Positions 52,065-60,430 are shown, numbered from the stretch's first letter. The stretch: 64,000 nucleotides of DNA from Anaerolineaceae bacterium (GCA_026708325.1 JAPOVC010000021.1:124001-188000), one strand, 5' to 3'. Notes: generated by a model from the letters alone, not told the origin. Translations and numbers: made by a program.

Positions 52065-52438
52065 AGTTCGCCGCGCCAGATGATGAATTCTTCGAGATAA
52101 CCTTCTTCGTAATCGTCCATGATCCTGTCGCCGATGGCTTCCCAATCCTGGTACGTAACCTCATTACGCGGCCGATCGGACAGAAACAGCGAAACGATAT
52201 CTCCCCGCTGCCCATAGATACGATAGATCATGCGATGCCTTCCCACACGCGCCCGCCATACATTGCCTTGCGCCAGCGGGTCTCTCAGGTAGCGAACCCG
52301 AGCATGGCCGCTGCCCGGCCCTTCCCGCAAGGCCTCAAGGACGGCTATCGCCTGTGGTTTGAGTTCCCTGTAACGACGAAAAGTCTTGCGGGCTCTGGCG
52401 CGGAAGTTTGTGTGAAGAAGAATGCTAAAAAGCTTCAT
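52061..52438 (-). CDS. RelE-like protein of two-gene module 1
   Basis: A protein of 125 residues: FSILLHTNFRARARKTFRRYRELKPQAIAVLEALREGPG, then WRARVGRHRMIYRIYGQRGDIVSLFLSDRPR and a C-terminal tail ending EFIIWRGEL. The R-x-RVG-x-HR-x-IY-x-I segment followed by a hydrophobic strand resembles RelE/ParE toxins (ribosome-dependent mRNA cleavage or gyrase poisoning). The tail of about 35 residues goes beyond the RelE core. It starts inside the last bases of the upstream gene (14-base overlap). Toxin activity is an inference. Confidence 0.7.
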   Translation of the reverse strand: MKLFSILLHTNFRARARKTFRRYRELKPQAIAVLEALREGPGSGHARVRYLRDPLAQGNVWRARVGRHRMIYRIYGQRGDIVSLFLSDRPRNEVTYQDWEAIGDRIMDDYEEGYLEEFIIWRGEL

Positions 52439-53054
52439 CGAGTGAGCGAATGACGCGCACCTTGCTGGTATCGAACTCGCCTTGTGCCATGGCCCTGTCC
52501 ATGCGCCGCATCGATTGCAGGAAAACAGGACTAAGCATCATGTCCAGTTCTTCCGCCAGGTCATCGTCCAGCGCGACGCGAACAGGTCGCCGGGATGTCT
52601 CGCGCATCAACACCCGTCCGCAGCGCAGACCCTGCAGGCGCGGATCAGCGGCCAGAAGCCCGTTCAGCCTGCCCTGTTTCAGGCTGCCGAACTCCGCCAC
52701 GCTGGCGCGCAACGCGTCTGCGTGTTGAGGCAAACCTTCTTCATAAGCTTCGCAAAACTCACGACAGGTTTCCGTGTCATGAGCCATCCAGGTTGCGTCC
52801 CGCGCCGAACCGTTCGGAGTCTCACGCCGCACAATATCGGTCTCAAACATGTGCAGTAGCCGCACCGAGGCGTCGCGGCTGAAAGGCCCCTCTTCCGTAA
52901 AGTGAAAAGTGAAGGGTTTCGGTTCCACGTCGCGCGTGGCAAGGTACAAGACCTTTTGCAGGTGGCGGTCATTGTCCACGCCGTCCGGAAATTGCGCGAT
53001 CAGGTACATCAGCGTCAGGCGCTGAAAGGTCTCGCGATCGATTATCGAACTCAT
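52425..53054 (-). CDS. Putative antitoxin (LQK-LYYA protein) of module 1
   Basis: A protein of 209 residues. N-terminal motif ETFQRLTLMYLIAQFPDGVDNDRHLQKVLYLATRDVEPKPFTFHFTEEGPFSRDASVRLLHMFE recalls Panacea (SocA/DUF4065) and YwgA-type proteins, where LQK-LxY followed by GPxS is typical. The C-terminus ends FDTSKVRVIRSLDEAF. Panacea domains are known antitoxin domains. It precedes the RelE-like gene and is cotranslated with it. Homologs in this window: 53520-54155 and 59775-60404. Confidence 0.7.
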   Translation of the reverse strand: MSSIIDRETFQRLTLMYLIAQFPDGVDNDRHLQKVLYLATRDVEPKPFTFHFTEEGPFSRDASVRLLHMFETDIVRRETPNGSARDATWMAHDTETCREFCEAYEEGLPQHADALRASVAEFGSLKQGRLNGLLAADPRLQGLRCGRVLMRETSRRPVRVALDDDLAEELDMMLSPVFLQSMRRMDRAMAQGEFDTSKVRVIRSLDEAF

Positions 53055-53079
53055 GGAACTGGCTCCCTCTCCAGATGCC

Positions 53080-53090
53080 AGTGTAGCACA
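53080..53090 (-). promoter_or_regulatory. Extended -10 promoter of module 1
   Basis: Minus strand reads TGTGCTACACTG, an extended -10 (TGC-TACACT), 24 bases before the ATG at 53054. The same block stands 24-25 bases before the starts of modules 2 and 3. Confidence 0.55.
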
Positions 53091-53155
53091 GCCCGGGCCA
53101 GTAGCCTCCGGCGTTCCAGCCTGGCCGCGCGCTGCGCGGCGTGGCTGCTGTGGGG

Positions 53156-53536
53156 TTAGAGGTCGCCCTGCCAGATTTCAAATTGGTCAACATTGCGTGA
53201 CCGGTATTCGAAGGTAATTTCCAGGGCGGCAGCCTGCCAACCCACGTAGGTGTCCTCGCTGCGAGGCTTGCCCGACAGGAAAACAGGGATGATTCGTCTG
53301 TTCTGTTCGTCAAGAAGATAAATCAGTCGATGTCGCCCAACCCAGGTTCGACGGAACAGTCCCTGCAATTCAGGATCGTCGACGCCCCGCATCGGCGCGT
53401 GTTTGCCGCGGGGGCCCTGCTGCAATTTCACAAGTTCGGCGACCAGCCTCTTGCGAAGCGTGGTGTATCGTTTCAGGGTTTTCCTGACATCCGCCCGGAA
53501 GATTCCGTGCAGCAGGATTTCATATGAAGTAGTCAT
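53156..53536 (-). CDS. RelE-like protein of two-gene module 2
   Basis: A protein of 126 residues from ATG 53536 (MTTSYEILLHGIFRADVRKTLKRY); a longer form from 53572 is possible but module 1 supports the shorter. Core: LFRRTWVGRHRLIYLLDEQNRRIIPVFLSGKPRSEDTY, tail ending DQFEIWQGDL. Aligned with module 1: ILLH near the start, GP in the middle, VGRHR-[ML]-IY, then FLS-x-[RK]P and a final IW-x-G-[ED]-L. Overlaps its upstream partner by 17 bases. Confidence 0.7.
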   Translation of the reverse strand: MTTSYEILLHGIFRADVRKTLKRYTTLRKRLVAELVKLQQGPRGKHAPMRGVDDPELQGLFRRTWVGRHRLIYLLDEQNRRIIPVFLSGKPRSEDTYVGWQAAALEITFEYRSRNVDQFEIWQGDL

Positions 53537-54155
53537 CCAGGGAGTTGATTCTGCGAACCTTGCTGGTATCAAAGTCGGTTTCAGTGACGGCCCGGTTCAA
53601 CTCCGCCATGGACCGGAGCAACTCCGGTCGGGTCATGATTTCCAGGTCTTCCGCCTGTTCATCATCCAGCGTGATGGACACAAAACTCCCGCTTTGCCCA
53701 CGCAACAGAACACGTCCGCGACGCATGCCCTGCAGACGCGGGTCACGACGCAGGTTGTCGTCGATTTCGCGGCGCTTCAGGCGGGCGTGGCACGCCACAC
53801 TGTCACGTATTGCTGCTGCATGGGCGGGCAGGCCTTCCGCAAAGGCATCACAACATTCGCGCCAGGGTTCGCCGGGCCATGCCATCCAGCGACTTTCTCC
53901 ACCAGCGCCGTTTCGTGAAACCTGGCGCTGCACGAGGTCATCCTCGAACATATGCAGCAACTGGACCGATACGTCGCGGCTGTAAGGGCCCTGGCTGCTG
54001 AAGTGAAAGGTGAAGGGTTTGGGATCGACGTCGCGCGTGGCGTAATAGAGCAGTTTCTGCAGGCGGTAGCTGCTGCGGACGCCATCGGGAAGCTGGTCGA
54101 TGAGGAATATCAGCGTGAGCCGCTGGAAGGTCTGGCGGTCTATGGTCCCGGTCAA
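53520..54155 (-). CDS. Putative antitoxin (LQK-LYYA protein) of module 2
   Basis: A protein of 211 residues from a TTG at 54155 (reads M-TGTIDRQTFQRLTLIFLIDQLPDGVRSSYRLQKLLYYATRDVDPKPFTFHFSSQGPYSRDVSVQLLHMFE). No ATG is in a suitable place and the TTG aligns with the ATG starts of modules 1 and 3. The C-terminus ends FDTSKVRRINSLDDYFI. Together with module 1 it forms a direct tandem duplication of about 1.1 kb. Confidence 0.7.
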   Translation of the reverse strand: MTGTIDRQTFQRLTLIFLIDQLPDGVRSSYRLQKLLYYATRDVDPKPFTFHFSSQGPYSRDVSVQLLHMFEDDLVQRQVSRNGAGGESRWMAWPGEPWRECCDAFAEGLPAHAAAIRDSVACHARLKRREIDDNLRRDPRLQGMRRGRVLLRGQSGSFVSITLDDEQAEDLEIMTRPELLRSMAELNRAVTETDFDTSKVRRINSLDDYFI

Positions 54156-54180
54156 CGCGCTGGCCCTGTCTACTACAGTC

Positions 54181-54191
54181 AGTGTAGCACA
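54181..54191 (-). promoter_or_regulatory. Extended -10 promoter of module 2
   Basis: Minus strand TGTGCTACACTG (54191-54180), 24 bases before the TTG start at 54155; identical to the module 1 block. Confidence 0.55.
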
Positions 54192-54308
54192 GCGGCGGGA
54201 TTACAGGGGCTCTTCATCCAGCGCGTTGATCGCGCAGGTGATGAAGCCCCGCACCGGACAGCTTCAGTGTTTCGGCTTCCCTGTTAACTCAATGCCGCAG
54301 TGATTGCA

Positions 54309-54386
54309 GTTGATGGCTTGCGCTGGTTCATTTCAGTGCAGTGAGCGCATTCACGGCGTCATGCGGTTGATGGCTTGCGCCGGTTC
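54309..54386. repeat. 21-base direct repeat in intergenic gap
   Basis: GTTGATGGCTTGCG followed by C[TC]GGTTC occurs at 54309-54329 and 54366-54386 with a 57-base period and one mismatch, in the 210-base gap between module 2 and the SDR gene. No gene is seen in the gap. Confidence 0.6.
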
Positions 54387-54401
54387 GCTTTTGAGCAGCG
54401 C

Positions 54402-55154
54402 TCAGTTCAGCGGCCGGCCGCCGTCCACCGGGATCACCGCGCCGGTCGTGAAGCGCAGTTGCGTCGCGACGGCCAGAACCGCGTCGGCCACTTCTCCAGG
54501 ACTGGCGATGCGGCCCAGCGGCGTCTTGTCGCGCTGCTCCTGGACCAACGCCGGCGGCATGCGCAGCGCATATTCGCCCTCGACCCAGCCGGGCGACACG
54601 CTGACCACGCGGACCTGCGGCGCCAGGGCCCGCGCCAGACTCTTCGTCACGTTGTCCAGCGCGGCCTTGCTGGCGCAGTAGGCGATGTTGCTGCCCAGCC
54701 CCGTGCGCCCCGCCACCGAAGAGATATTGACCACCAGGCCGCCCTCCCCAGCCGCCAGCAGGGGCCGCATGGCGCGCACACAAGCGATGGCGCCGCGCAC
54801 GTTGACGCGGAAGATGGAGTCGATGAGTTCGTCGTCCAGGGCGTCAAGATCGTGGTGCGGCACAGGTTTTGTGATGCCCGCGTTGTTGACCAGCAGGTCC
54901 AGACGACCGGGGCCTTCGCCAATGCGCTGCGCAAGCGCTGCCAGCGCGGCGCTGTCCTCTACCCGGACCTGCGCCACCAGATGGCCCGCCCCCGGCAGCT
55001 CCGCCGCGAGGGCGTCGGCCCGCGCCTGGTCGCGGTTGAAGGTGATGACCAGGGTGGCGCCGGCCTCCGCCAGGGTGTGGCAGATGGCGCTGCCGATGCC
55101 GCCAGCGCCGCCGGTGACCAGCGCAACCTGGCCCTTCAGCGGCCGGGAAGCCAT
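54402..55154 (-). CDS. SDR family oxidoreductase
   Basis: A 250-residue short-chain dehydrogenase. Seen: TGGAGGIGSAICHTLAE (nucleotide binding, residues about 14-30), NNAG, SSVAGRTGLGSNIAYCASKAAL with the catalytic Ser, Tyr and Lys, and PGWVEGEY. Cofactor loop FNRDQARAD suggests NADP use. Its start overlaps the stop of the HpsN-like gene by one base, so the two enzymes are cotranslated and probably catalyse successive oxidations. Exact substrate unknown. Confidence 0.9.
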   Translation of the reverse strand: MASRPLKGQVALVTGGAGGIGSAICHTLAEAGATLVITFNRDQARADALAAELPGAGHLVAQVRVEDSAALAALAQRIGEGPGRLDLLVNNAGITKPVPHHDLDALDDELIDSIFRVNVRGAIACVRAMRPLLAAGEGGLVVNISSVAGRTGLGSNIAYCASKAALDNVTKSLARALAPQVRVVSVSPGWVEGEYALRMPPALVQEQRDKTPLGRIASPGEVADAVLAVATQLRFTTGAVIPVDGGRPLN

Positions 55155-56452
55155 CAGGCTTTCGCGGAAGCGCCCGCGCCGTAGCGTTCGGCGCGCAGGT
55201 CACACTGGGCCTGGTGGCCGCTGAAGCCCTCAATGGCGCAGAGCCGCGCGCCGACCTCCCCCAGTCGCGCGCTGGCCTCGTCGCTGGTGACGCGCTGGAA
55301 GGTGACGGTCTTGAGAAACTTGCCGACCCACAGGCCGCCGGTGTAACGGGCCGCGCCTTTGGTGGGCAGGGTGTGGTTGGTGCCGATGACCTTGTCGCCG
55401 AAGGCCACGTTGGTGCGCGGCCCGAGGAAGAGCGCGCCGTAATTGTTCAGGCGCTCGAGGAACCAGTCCGGCTCGCGCGTGAGCACCTCGACGTGCTCGC
55501 TGGCGATCTCGTCGGCGGCCAGCAACATGTCCTCGTCCCCGTCGGCGAGGATGATTTCACCGTAGTCGCGCCAGGCGACGCCCGCCAGATCGGCCGTCGG
55601 CAGGGTCTCCAGCTGTCGCCCGATCTCGACCTCGACGGCCTCGGCCAGCGCCCGGCTGGTGGTCAGCAGCACGGCCGGTGAGGTCGGGCCGTGTTCGGCC
55701 TGGCCCAGCAGATCTGTGGCGCAGATTTCGGCGTCGCTGGTCTCGTCGGCGATGACCAGCACCTCGGTGGGGCCGGCCAGCAGGTCGATGCCCACGCGGC
55801 CATAGAGTTGGCGTTTGGCCTCGGCCACGAAGGCGTTCCCCGGGCCGACCAGCATGTCGACCGGCTCGATACCGATCAGGCCGTAGGCCATGGCCGCCAG
55901 AGCCTGCACCCCGCCCAGCAGGTAAATATCGTCCGCGCCGCCGAAGTGAATGGCGGCGACGGTCGCCGCCGGCACTTCGCCGTTGATGGGTGGCGTGCAG
56001 GCCACCAGGCGGGGGACGCCGGCCGTTTTCGCGGTCACCACACTCATGTGCGCGGAGGCGACCATCGGGTAGCGGCCGCCGGGCACGTAGCAGCCCACGC
56101 GCGCCACCGGAATGTTGCGCTGGCCGAGAATCACGCCAGGCAGAGTCTCCACCTCAATGTCGCGCAGGGAAGCGCGCTGGGCTTCGGCGAAGTTGCGCAC
56201 CTGCGCCTGGGCGAAGCGAATGTCGTCGCAGACCTGCGCCGGCAGCGTGGCGATGGCCGCCTCGATCCGCCCGGGCGTGAGACGAAAGTCCTCCGGCGAC
56301 CAGTTGTCAAAGCGCTGCGAGAGTTCGCGCAGGGCCTCGTCGCCGCGCGTCTCAAGGTCCGCCAGCAACCCGCGCACCGTGTCCTCGACCTGGGCGGCGG
56401 CGGCATCCCGCGCGGCGGCGGTCCTGCCACGTTTCAGATAGTGCAGGGGCAT
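55154..56452 (-). CDS. Histidinol dehydrogenase-family protein, HpsN (sulfopropanediol dehydrogenase)-like
   Basis: A 432-residue zinc/NAD dehydrogenase of the HisD fold: [99 protein letters not shown]. The [16 protein letters not shown] segment and lack of other his genes make it closer, as I remember, to HpsN-type enzymes (oxidation of 2,3-dihydroxypropane-1-sulfonate) than to biosynthetic HisD. The adjoining SDR fits, since that pathway also uses SDR-type dehydrogenases. The substrate remains an inference. Confidence 0.8.
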   Translation of the reverse strand: MPLHYLKRGRTAAARDAAAAQVEDTVRGLLADLETRGDEALRELSQRFDNWSPEDFRLTPGRIEAAIATLPAQVCDDIRFAQAQVRNFAEAQRASLRDIEVETLPGVILGQRNIPVARVGCYVPGGRYPMVASAHMSVVTAKTAGVPRLVACTPPINGEVPAATVAAIHFGGADDIYLLGGVQALAAMAYGLIGIEPVDMLVGPGNAFVAEAKRQLYGRVGIDLLAGPTEVLVIADETSDAEICATDLLGQAEHGPTSPAVLLTTSRALAEAVEVEIGRQLETLPTADLAGVAWRDYGEIILADGDEDMLLAADEIASEHVEVLTREPDWFLERLNNYGALFLGPRTNVAFGDKVIGTNHTLPTKGAARYTGGLWVGKFLKTVTFQRVTSDEASARLGEVGARLCAIEGFSGHQAQCDLRAERYGAGASAKA

Positions 56453-56464
56453 CCCCGTTCCCTT

Positions 56465-57373
56465 TCAGCTCCTCGTTGACGGCGCGTCTGTCGCTGCGGC
56501 GGCCCCAGGCCCCGCATCACGCCGCCAGTGAAACACGGCCCACTTCGCCGCCCCGTCGCCTGACCGGTAGAGCTGTCCGGGGAAAGCATCCAGCCACAGA
56601 TTCAGCATGCGTCGGGACTCCGGCCGGTCAACGTCGTCAATCACGATGTCGGCCTTCGCAGCGAGCGACCCGTGCAGCAGGAAAAGCGCCATGACGCGCT
56701 CCCGGTTTCCCGGTCCATCCACAAACAGCAACTCCACGTCGGCCAACCCTTCCAGGGGCGAAAGGGCGTACCAGAGACCTTGCCGACCGGCGACACTCTG
56801 CTTCTGCAACGGCGCATCCATCACCCGCACGTGGCCCTCCAGTCCATGCTCCGCCAGTTGACGTCGGGTCAGGGCGGAGAAATGCGGGTGGCTCTCAAGG
56901 GATACGATTTCTCCACCCTCCTGGTTTTGCTCCAGGGCATGAGCCATCACAAGCGTCGACAGGCCGCTGCCAAGTTCCAGCACGCGCGCCGGCCGCTTGT
57001 CGCGAATGAGGCGCCAGAGCGCGACAAGCAGATCGGGGTTCGCTGTCCAGGTGCCCAGTGGCGGCAGCGGTCGCCGGGGCTGCATCACCTGGTTCAGCCA
57101 GATCAGGTGCGTCAGTTCCGTGGCGTCTCTGGCGCGCAGCCGGCGCGTCGTGAGGTACCAGACCAGGCCGGCCATTGCTGCACTGATCACGACACACAGG
57201 CCCAGCAGCAAGAGCGCGACAAAGAGACCGTCTTCCCGGTCACGCAAGGCCAGCGCCGCCAGCGCCCAGGCCAGCCACAGGGCGCAGATCGCCAGCGCCG
57301 GCCGGGCGACACGAAGGATGCGAGTCTTCAGCAAGCGCCAGGTCCAGAGGACGGGCGGGCCCGGGTCGTTCAC
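56465..57373 (-). CDS. Membrane-anchored class I SAM-dependent methyltransferase
   Basis: A protein of 302 residues from GTG 57373, directly after the upstream stop; the frame continues further upstream but overlaps the MetE-like gene and is not protein-like there. Two membrane helices (LAICALWLAWALAALAL, LFVALLLLGLCVVISAAMAGLVWYL) precede a methyltransferase domain with motif I ARVLELGSGLSTLVMAHAL and acidic ends of strands (VSLESHPHFSALT, LLFVDGP, DIVIDDVDRPE). It resembles Methyltransf_24-like enzymes on the inner face of the membrane. Confidence 0.75.
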   Translation of the reverse strand: MNDPGPPVLWTWRLLKTRILRVARPALAICALWLAWALAALALRDREDGLFVALLLLGLCVVISAAMAGLVWYLTTRRLRARDATELTHLIWLNQVMQPRRPLPPLGTWTANPDLLVALWRLIRDKRPARVLELGSGLSTLVMAHALEQNQEGGEIVSLESHPHFSALTRRQLAEHGLEGHVRVMDAPLQKQSVAGRQGLWYALSPLEGLADVELLFVDGPGNRERVMALFLLHGSLAAKADIVIDDVDRPESRRMLNLWLDAFPGQLYRSGDGAAKWAVFHWRRDAGPGAAAATDAPSTRS

Positions 57374-57374
57374 T

Positions 57375-58529
57375 TCAGGCCCACAGGCCTTCGCTGGCGC
57401 GGCGCGCGCCTTCGGCCAGGGAGCGCAGCTTGGCCCAGGCGATGTCCGGATGCACCGAGCCGAAGCCGGCGAAAGTGCCGAAGCCGCAATCCGTGCCGGC
57501 CAGCACCCGCTCGCGTCCGACGATGGCCGCGTAACGTTCGATCCGCTCGGCGACCAGCTGCGGATGCTCGACAAAGTTGGTGGTGGTATCCAGCACGCCG
57601 GGGATCAGGATGCGCTCGTCGCCCAGGTCGGCGTCGGCCCAGACCCGCCACTCGTGCGCGTGGCGCGGGTTGGCGCCTTCGAACTGGATGGCCTGCGCCT
57701 TCACCTGCAGCACGATGTCGATGACCTCGGCCAGGTCGACGTCGTGCGTGTGCGGCCCCTCGTAGTTGCCCCAGCAGAGGTGAATGCGCACCTTTTCCGC
57801 CGGGACATTTTCCAGCGCGGCGTTCAGCGCCTCCACCTGCATGATGGCCGCGCGGCGGAAGGTCGCCGTGTCCGCGTCACGAAAGCGAATGTGGCGCCCC
57901 ATGGCCAGGTCCGGGCAGTCGACCTGCAGCAGCAGGCCCGCCCCGGTGATGCGCTCGTATTCCACCTTCATCACCGCCGCCAGGGCCTCAAGGTAGTCCG
58001 CGTCGCTGCGGTAGTACTCGTTGGGCTGGAAGACGGCGATGACGCCCGGCGAGGCCGCGTTCATGAAGGCTTCCTGCGCGCCGGCGGCGCTGGCCGCAGC
58101 CTGCAGGTTGGCGATGTCCTTCTCCAGCGGCGCCAGATCGCGCACCTCGATGGGCCCGCGCACCACCGGCCGGTGATACTGCGGCGTGCCGCCCTGCTGC
58201 GCCAGACGATCGCGAAAAGCCGGGAACTCGTCCAGGTCCAGCGGGGTGGCGCGCGGCGGCGGCGCATCCGACAGCTCGAAGCCGGTCAGGCGGTGGCGCA
58301 TGTAGGTCGCGTAACTGATCTTGCTCATCTCGCCGTCGCTGATGACGTCCACGCCGGCGTCGGCCTGCTGCTGCGCGACCTCGCGCACGGCGCGGGTCAT
58401 GGTGGCGTCGAAGGCGGCCTCGTCGTAATCGGCGCCACCGTCCTGGGCGAAAAGCTGGTCGACGACCTCTTGCGGCCGCGGCAGGCTGCCGACGTGCGTG
58501 GTGAGGATGCGCTCGCGGCTGTGCTTCAT
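57375..58529 (-). CDS. MetE C-terminal-like (cobalamin-independent methionine synthase family) protein
   Basis: A 384-residue TIM-barrel protein: ILTTHVGSLPRPQEVVDQLFAQ, DAGVDVISDGEMSKISYATYMRHRLTGFE, LLQVDCPDLAMGRH, RIHLCWGNYEGPHTHDV, LAGTDCGFGTFAGF. The H-x-C and C residues fit the zinc site of MetE. It lacks the N-terminal half of true MetE, like the many stand-alone relatives that transfer thiol-linked groups in catabolism (for example epoxyalkane-CoM transferase types). It overlaps the upstream cupin gene by 4 bases. Confidence 0.85.
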   Translation of the reverse strand: MKHSRERILTTHVGSLPRPQEVVDQLFAQDGGADYDEAAFDATMTRAVREVAQQQADAGVDVISDGEMSKISYATYMRHRLTGFELSDAPPPRATPLDLDEFPAFRDRLAQQGGTPQYHRPVVRGPIEVRDLAPLEKDIANLQAAASAAGAQEAFMNAASPGVIAVFQPNEYYRSDADYLEALAAVMKVEYERITGAGLLLQVDCPDLAMGRHIRFRDADTATFRRAAIMQVEALNAALENVPAEKVRIHLCWGNYEGPHTHDVDLAEVIDIVLQVKAQAIQFEGANPRHAHEWRVWADADLGDERILIPGVLDTTTNFVEHPQLVAERIERYAAIVGRERVLAGTDCGFGTFAGFGSVHPDIAWAKLRSLAEGARRASEGLWA

Positions 58530-59200
58530 ACGCCGTTCTTCCCCTGCCCGTCCGGTCGCCAGTCCGCCAGGCTGCAGCCGGTGAGCTCCTGATAGAGCGC
58601 GAGCAGGCGTTCCTGCTGCTGCTGCTTCAATTGCTCATAGTCCGGCGGCTGGACCATCTTGCCCTTGTCGTCCGCGTGGAAGCCATGCGTTGCCGCCTGC
58701 TGCTCGATCTGCGGCGACCAGTAGGGGTCCTTGCCCTGGTAGACCTCGTGCGTCTCCAGCACGGCGAAGAACCAGCCGACCTCCTCGCCGCGATATTCGA
58801 AGCTGCGGTACATGCCGGGCGGCAGCGAGATCAGGTCCCACTCGTCGAGGTCAAAATGGCCCCCGGCCTCGGCCGGGTTGTCGCTGTTGCCCCAGTAAAA
58901 GCGCCAGGGGCCGCGCAGGATGAAGAAGCTCTCGATGTAATCGTGGGTGTGCCAGGCGGGGCCGCAACCGGGCGGCGCCCAGGCCATGCCCAGCTGGTAA
59001 CGGTGCGGCGCAGTGATCATGCGCTGCAGGCGGAAGTCCGGGTTCTCGCTGGCGGTGTCGCCGATGACGGCGAAATTCATGCGCCAGTGCTCCGGCAGAA
59101 TGCTGTCGATAAACATCAGCGGCATGCCGCGCGCCTTCATATCATCGAAGCGCATGACCATTTTGCTCATGCTTTCCTGTGTCTGTTCGGGATGTTTCAC
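58526..59200 (-). CDS. Cupin domain protein
   Basis: A protein of 224 residues with a single cupin: MAWAPPGCGPAWHTHDYIESFFILRGPWRFYWG (His-x-His ... Glu metal site) and DEWDLISLPPGMYRSFEYRGEEVGWFFAVLE. A charged tail (QLKQQQQERLLALYQEL) follows. It heads the minus-strand cluster cupin, MetE-like, methyltransferase with 4-base and 1-base joins. Cupins beside MetE-like proteins suggest dissimilation of a small methylated or thiol-bound compound; no reaction can be named. Confidence 0.85.
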   Translation of the reverse strand: MKHPEQTQESMSKMVMRFDDMKARGMPLMFIDSILPEHWRMNFAVIGDTASENPDFRLQRMITAPHRYQLGMAWAPPGCGPAWHTHDYIESFFILRGPWRFYWGNSDNPAEAGGHFDLDEWDLISLPPGMYRSFEYRGEEVGWFFAVLETHEVYQGKDPYWSPQIEQQAATHGFHADDKGKMVQPPDYEQLKQQQQERLLALYQELTGCSLADWRPDGQGKNGV

Positions 59201-59350
59201 GGCTTCGCCTCGCGCGGGTGAGAGTCGTCAGATACGGCGGCCCAGTCTACTCCGCGCCGGGGTCAGGGACAAGAATTGGGGAACAGTTAACAGGAGATCA
59301 ACACGCGGGCCTTTTGGGCGTCCGTCAGGTCGTAGAGCGAGCAACCGGCC

Positions 59351-59800
59351 TCATCGATTTCCGCGCCCGCGCTTTTGTTCAGAAGGTGGCTGCCAGCGAA
59401 CAAAGCTGCCGTAATTCTCTGCGAAGAAATCTGCGTTTATGTCCTCGATAACTGAAACCAGGTCCAGATTCCTGAGTTCCTTTTCTACGTCTTTCCTTGC
59501 GGAGGAGAGATGGTACAAGATGACCTGCCGCTTCTCTTCAAACAATCCGTAACGACGACGTCGCCCGCTTCTTCCGCCAACGCGGGTGACAAGGTAGATC
59601 ATTCCCTGCTTGTCCTGTAGCGGAAAGTCCGCAATCTTTCTGTTTGCGTTGCTTACATATGGATGTTGACCCAGACGCTCCAGCGCCTTGTCCAACTGAT
59701 CCTGGAGTTGACTTCCCCTGGACTTGCGCAAAATGTTTGCCAACTGGTCTGAAAATGAGTCATGCAGCAGGATCTCAAAGGAGGGCGTCGAGGGTGTCAA
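59351..59800 (-). CDS. RelE-like protein of two-gene module 3 (diverged)
   Basis: A protein of 149 residues from TTG 59800 (MTPSTPSFEILLHDSFSDQL), overlapping its partner by 26 bases. The ILLH opening matches modules 1 and 2. The core is more distant: GMIYLVTRVGGRSGRRRRYGLFEEKRQVILYHLSSARKD, and the tail ends FVRWQPPSEQKRGRGNR. The arginine-rich GRSGRRRR stretch fits an RNA-binding toxin. The module is richer in A+T than modules 1 and 2, so it may have come separately. Confidence 0.6.
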   Translation of the reverse strand: MTPSTPSFEILLHDSFSDQLANILRKSRGSQLQDQLDKALERLGQHPYVSNANRKIADFPLQDKQGMIYLVTRVGGRSGRRRRYGLFEEKRQVILYHLSSARKDVEKELRNLDLVSVIEDINADFFAENYGSFVRWQPPSEQKRGRGNR

Positions 59801-60404
59801 TCGTGCGCACCTTGCTGATGTCGAAATCCGTTTCGCTAACAGTCCTGGCCAGTCTGGCCATCGCCAGAGAGAGCATAGGGTTCAATGCAAACTCCAAATC
59901 TTCTACTGTATCTTCGTCCAGACTGATCCGGATCCGTTTTTCACCATTTTCCTTTATCAGGATTCGACCGCGCCGACGCTCTTTCAGGATTGGATCACTG
60001 TGGACAAGTTCGTCGAGCACTCCTTGCTTCAGATTCCCAACTTGCTCAACACTCTTCCTGATCGCATCAGCGTGCTCAGGTATACCTTCCTCAAATGCGC
60101 CAAGAATTTCATCCACATTGGAAAGGCTGCCGACCTTCCACAGCGCTCCACCATACCCGCCTGACAATGACTCCCGCTGAACGATTGATCCCTCCAGCAT
60201 GTGCAGAAGCTGAATCGAGGCATCGCGACTGTACTGTCCCCACTTCGTGTGGTGGAAAGTGAAGGGTCTGGGCTCTACGTCACGAGTCGCGTAGTACAAG
60301 ACTTTTTGCAAACGAAAGCTGCTGAAAACGCCTCTTTCGAAGCAGCCAACCAGATAAAACAGAGTCAGTCGCTGAAATGTCTCCTTGTCAATGCTACTGG
60401 TCAT
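59775..60404 (-). CDS. Putative antitoxin (LQK-LYYA protein) of module 3
   Basis: A protein of 209 residues from ATG 60404 (MTSSIDKETFQRLTLFYLVGCFERGVFSSFRLQKVLYYATRDVEPRPFTFHHTKWGQYSRDASIQLLHMLE). The C-terminus ends FDISKVRTIDTLDALL. Start chosen because it aligns with module 1 and has AAGGGGG upstream; an earlier ATG at 60440 lies upstream of the promoter block. It is the third copy in 8 kb of the same gene, here with lower GC. Confidence 0.7.
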   Translation of the reverse strand: MTSSIDKETFQRLTLFYLVGCFERGVFSSFRLQKVLYYATRDVEPRPFTFHHTKWGQYSRDASIQLLHMLEGSIVQRESLSGGYGGALWKVGSLSNVDEILGAFEEGIPEHADAIRKSVEQVGNLKQGVLDELVHSDPILKERRRGRILIKENGEKRIRISLDEDTVEDLEFALNPMLSLAMARLARTVSETDFDISKVRTIDTLDALL

Positions 60405-60430
60405 GGCACAAACCCCCTTGTAACAGGAGC

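Noticed and set aside
54192-54260. Fourth copy of the antitoxin C-terminus (peptide AINALDEEPL on the minus strand)
   Set aside because: Only about ten residues resemble the KVR-x-I-x-SLD ending; too short to distinguish from chance.
55154-56452. Calling this gene biosynthetic hisD
   Set aside because: The fold is HisD, but there is no histidine operon and the segment before [11 protein letters not shown] is more like sulfopropanediol dehydrogenase; kept as HpsN-like with caution.
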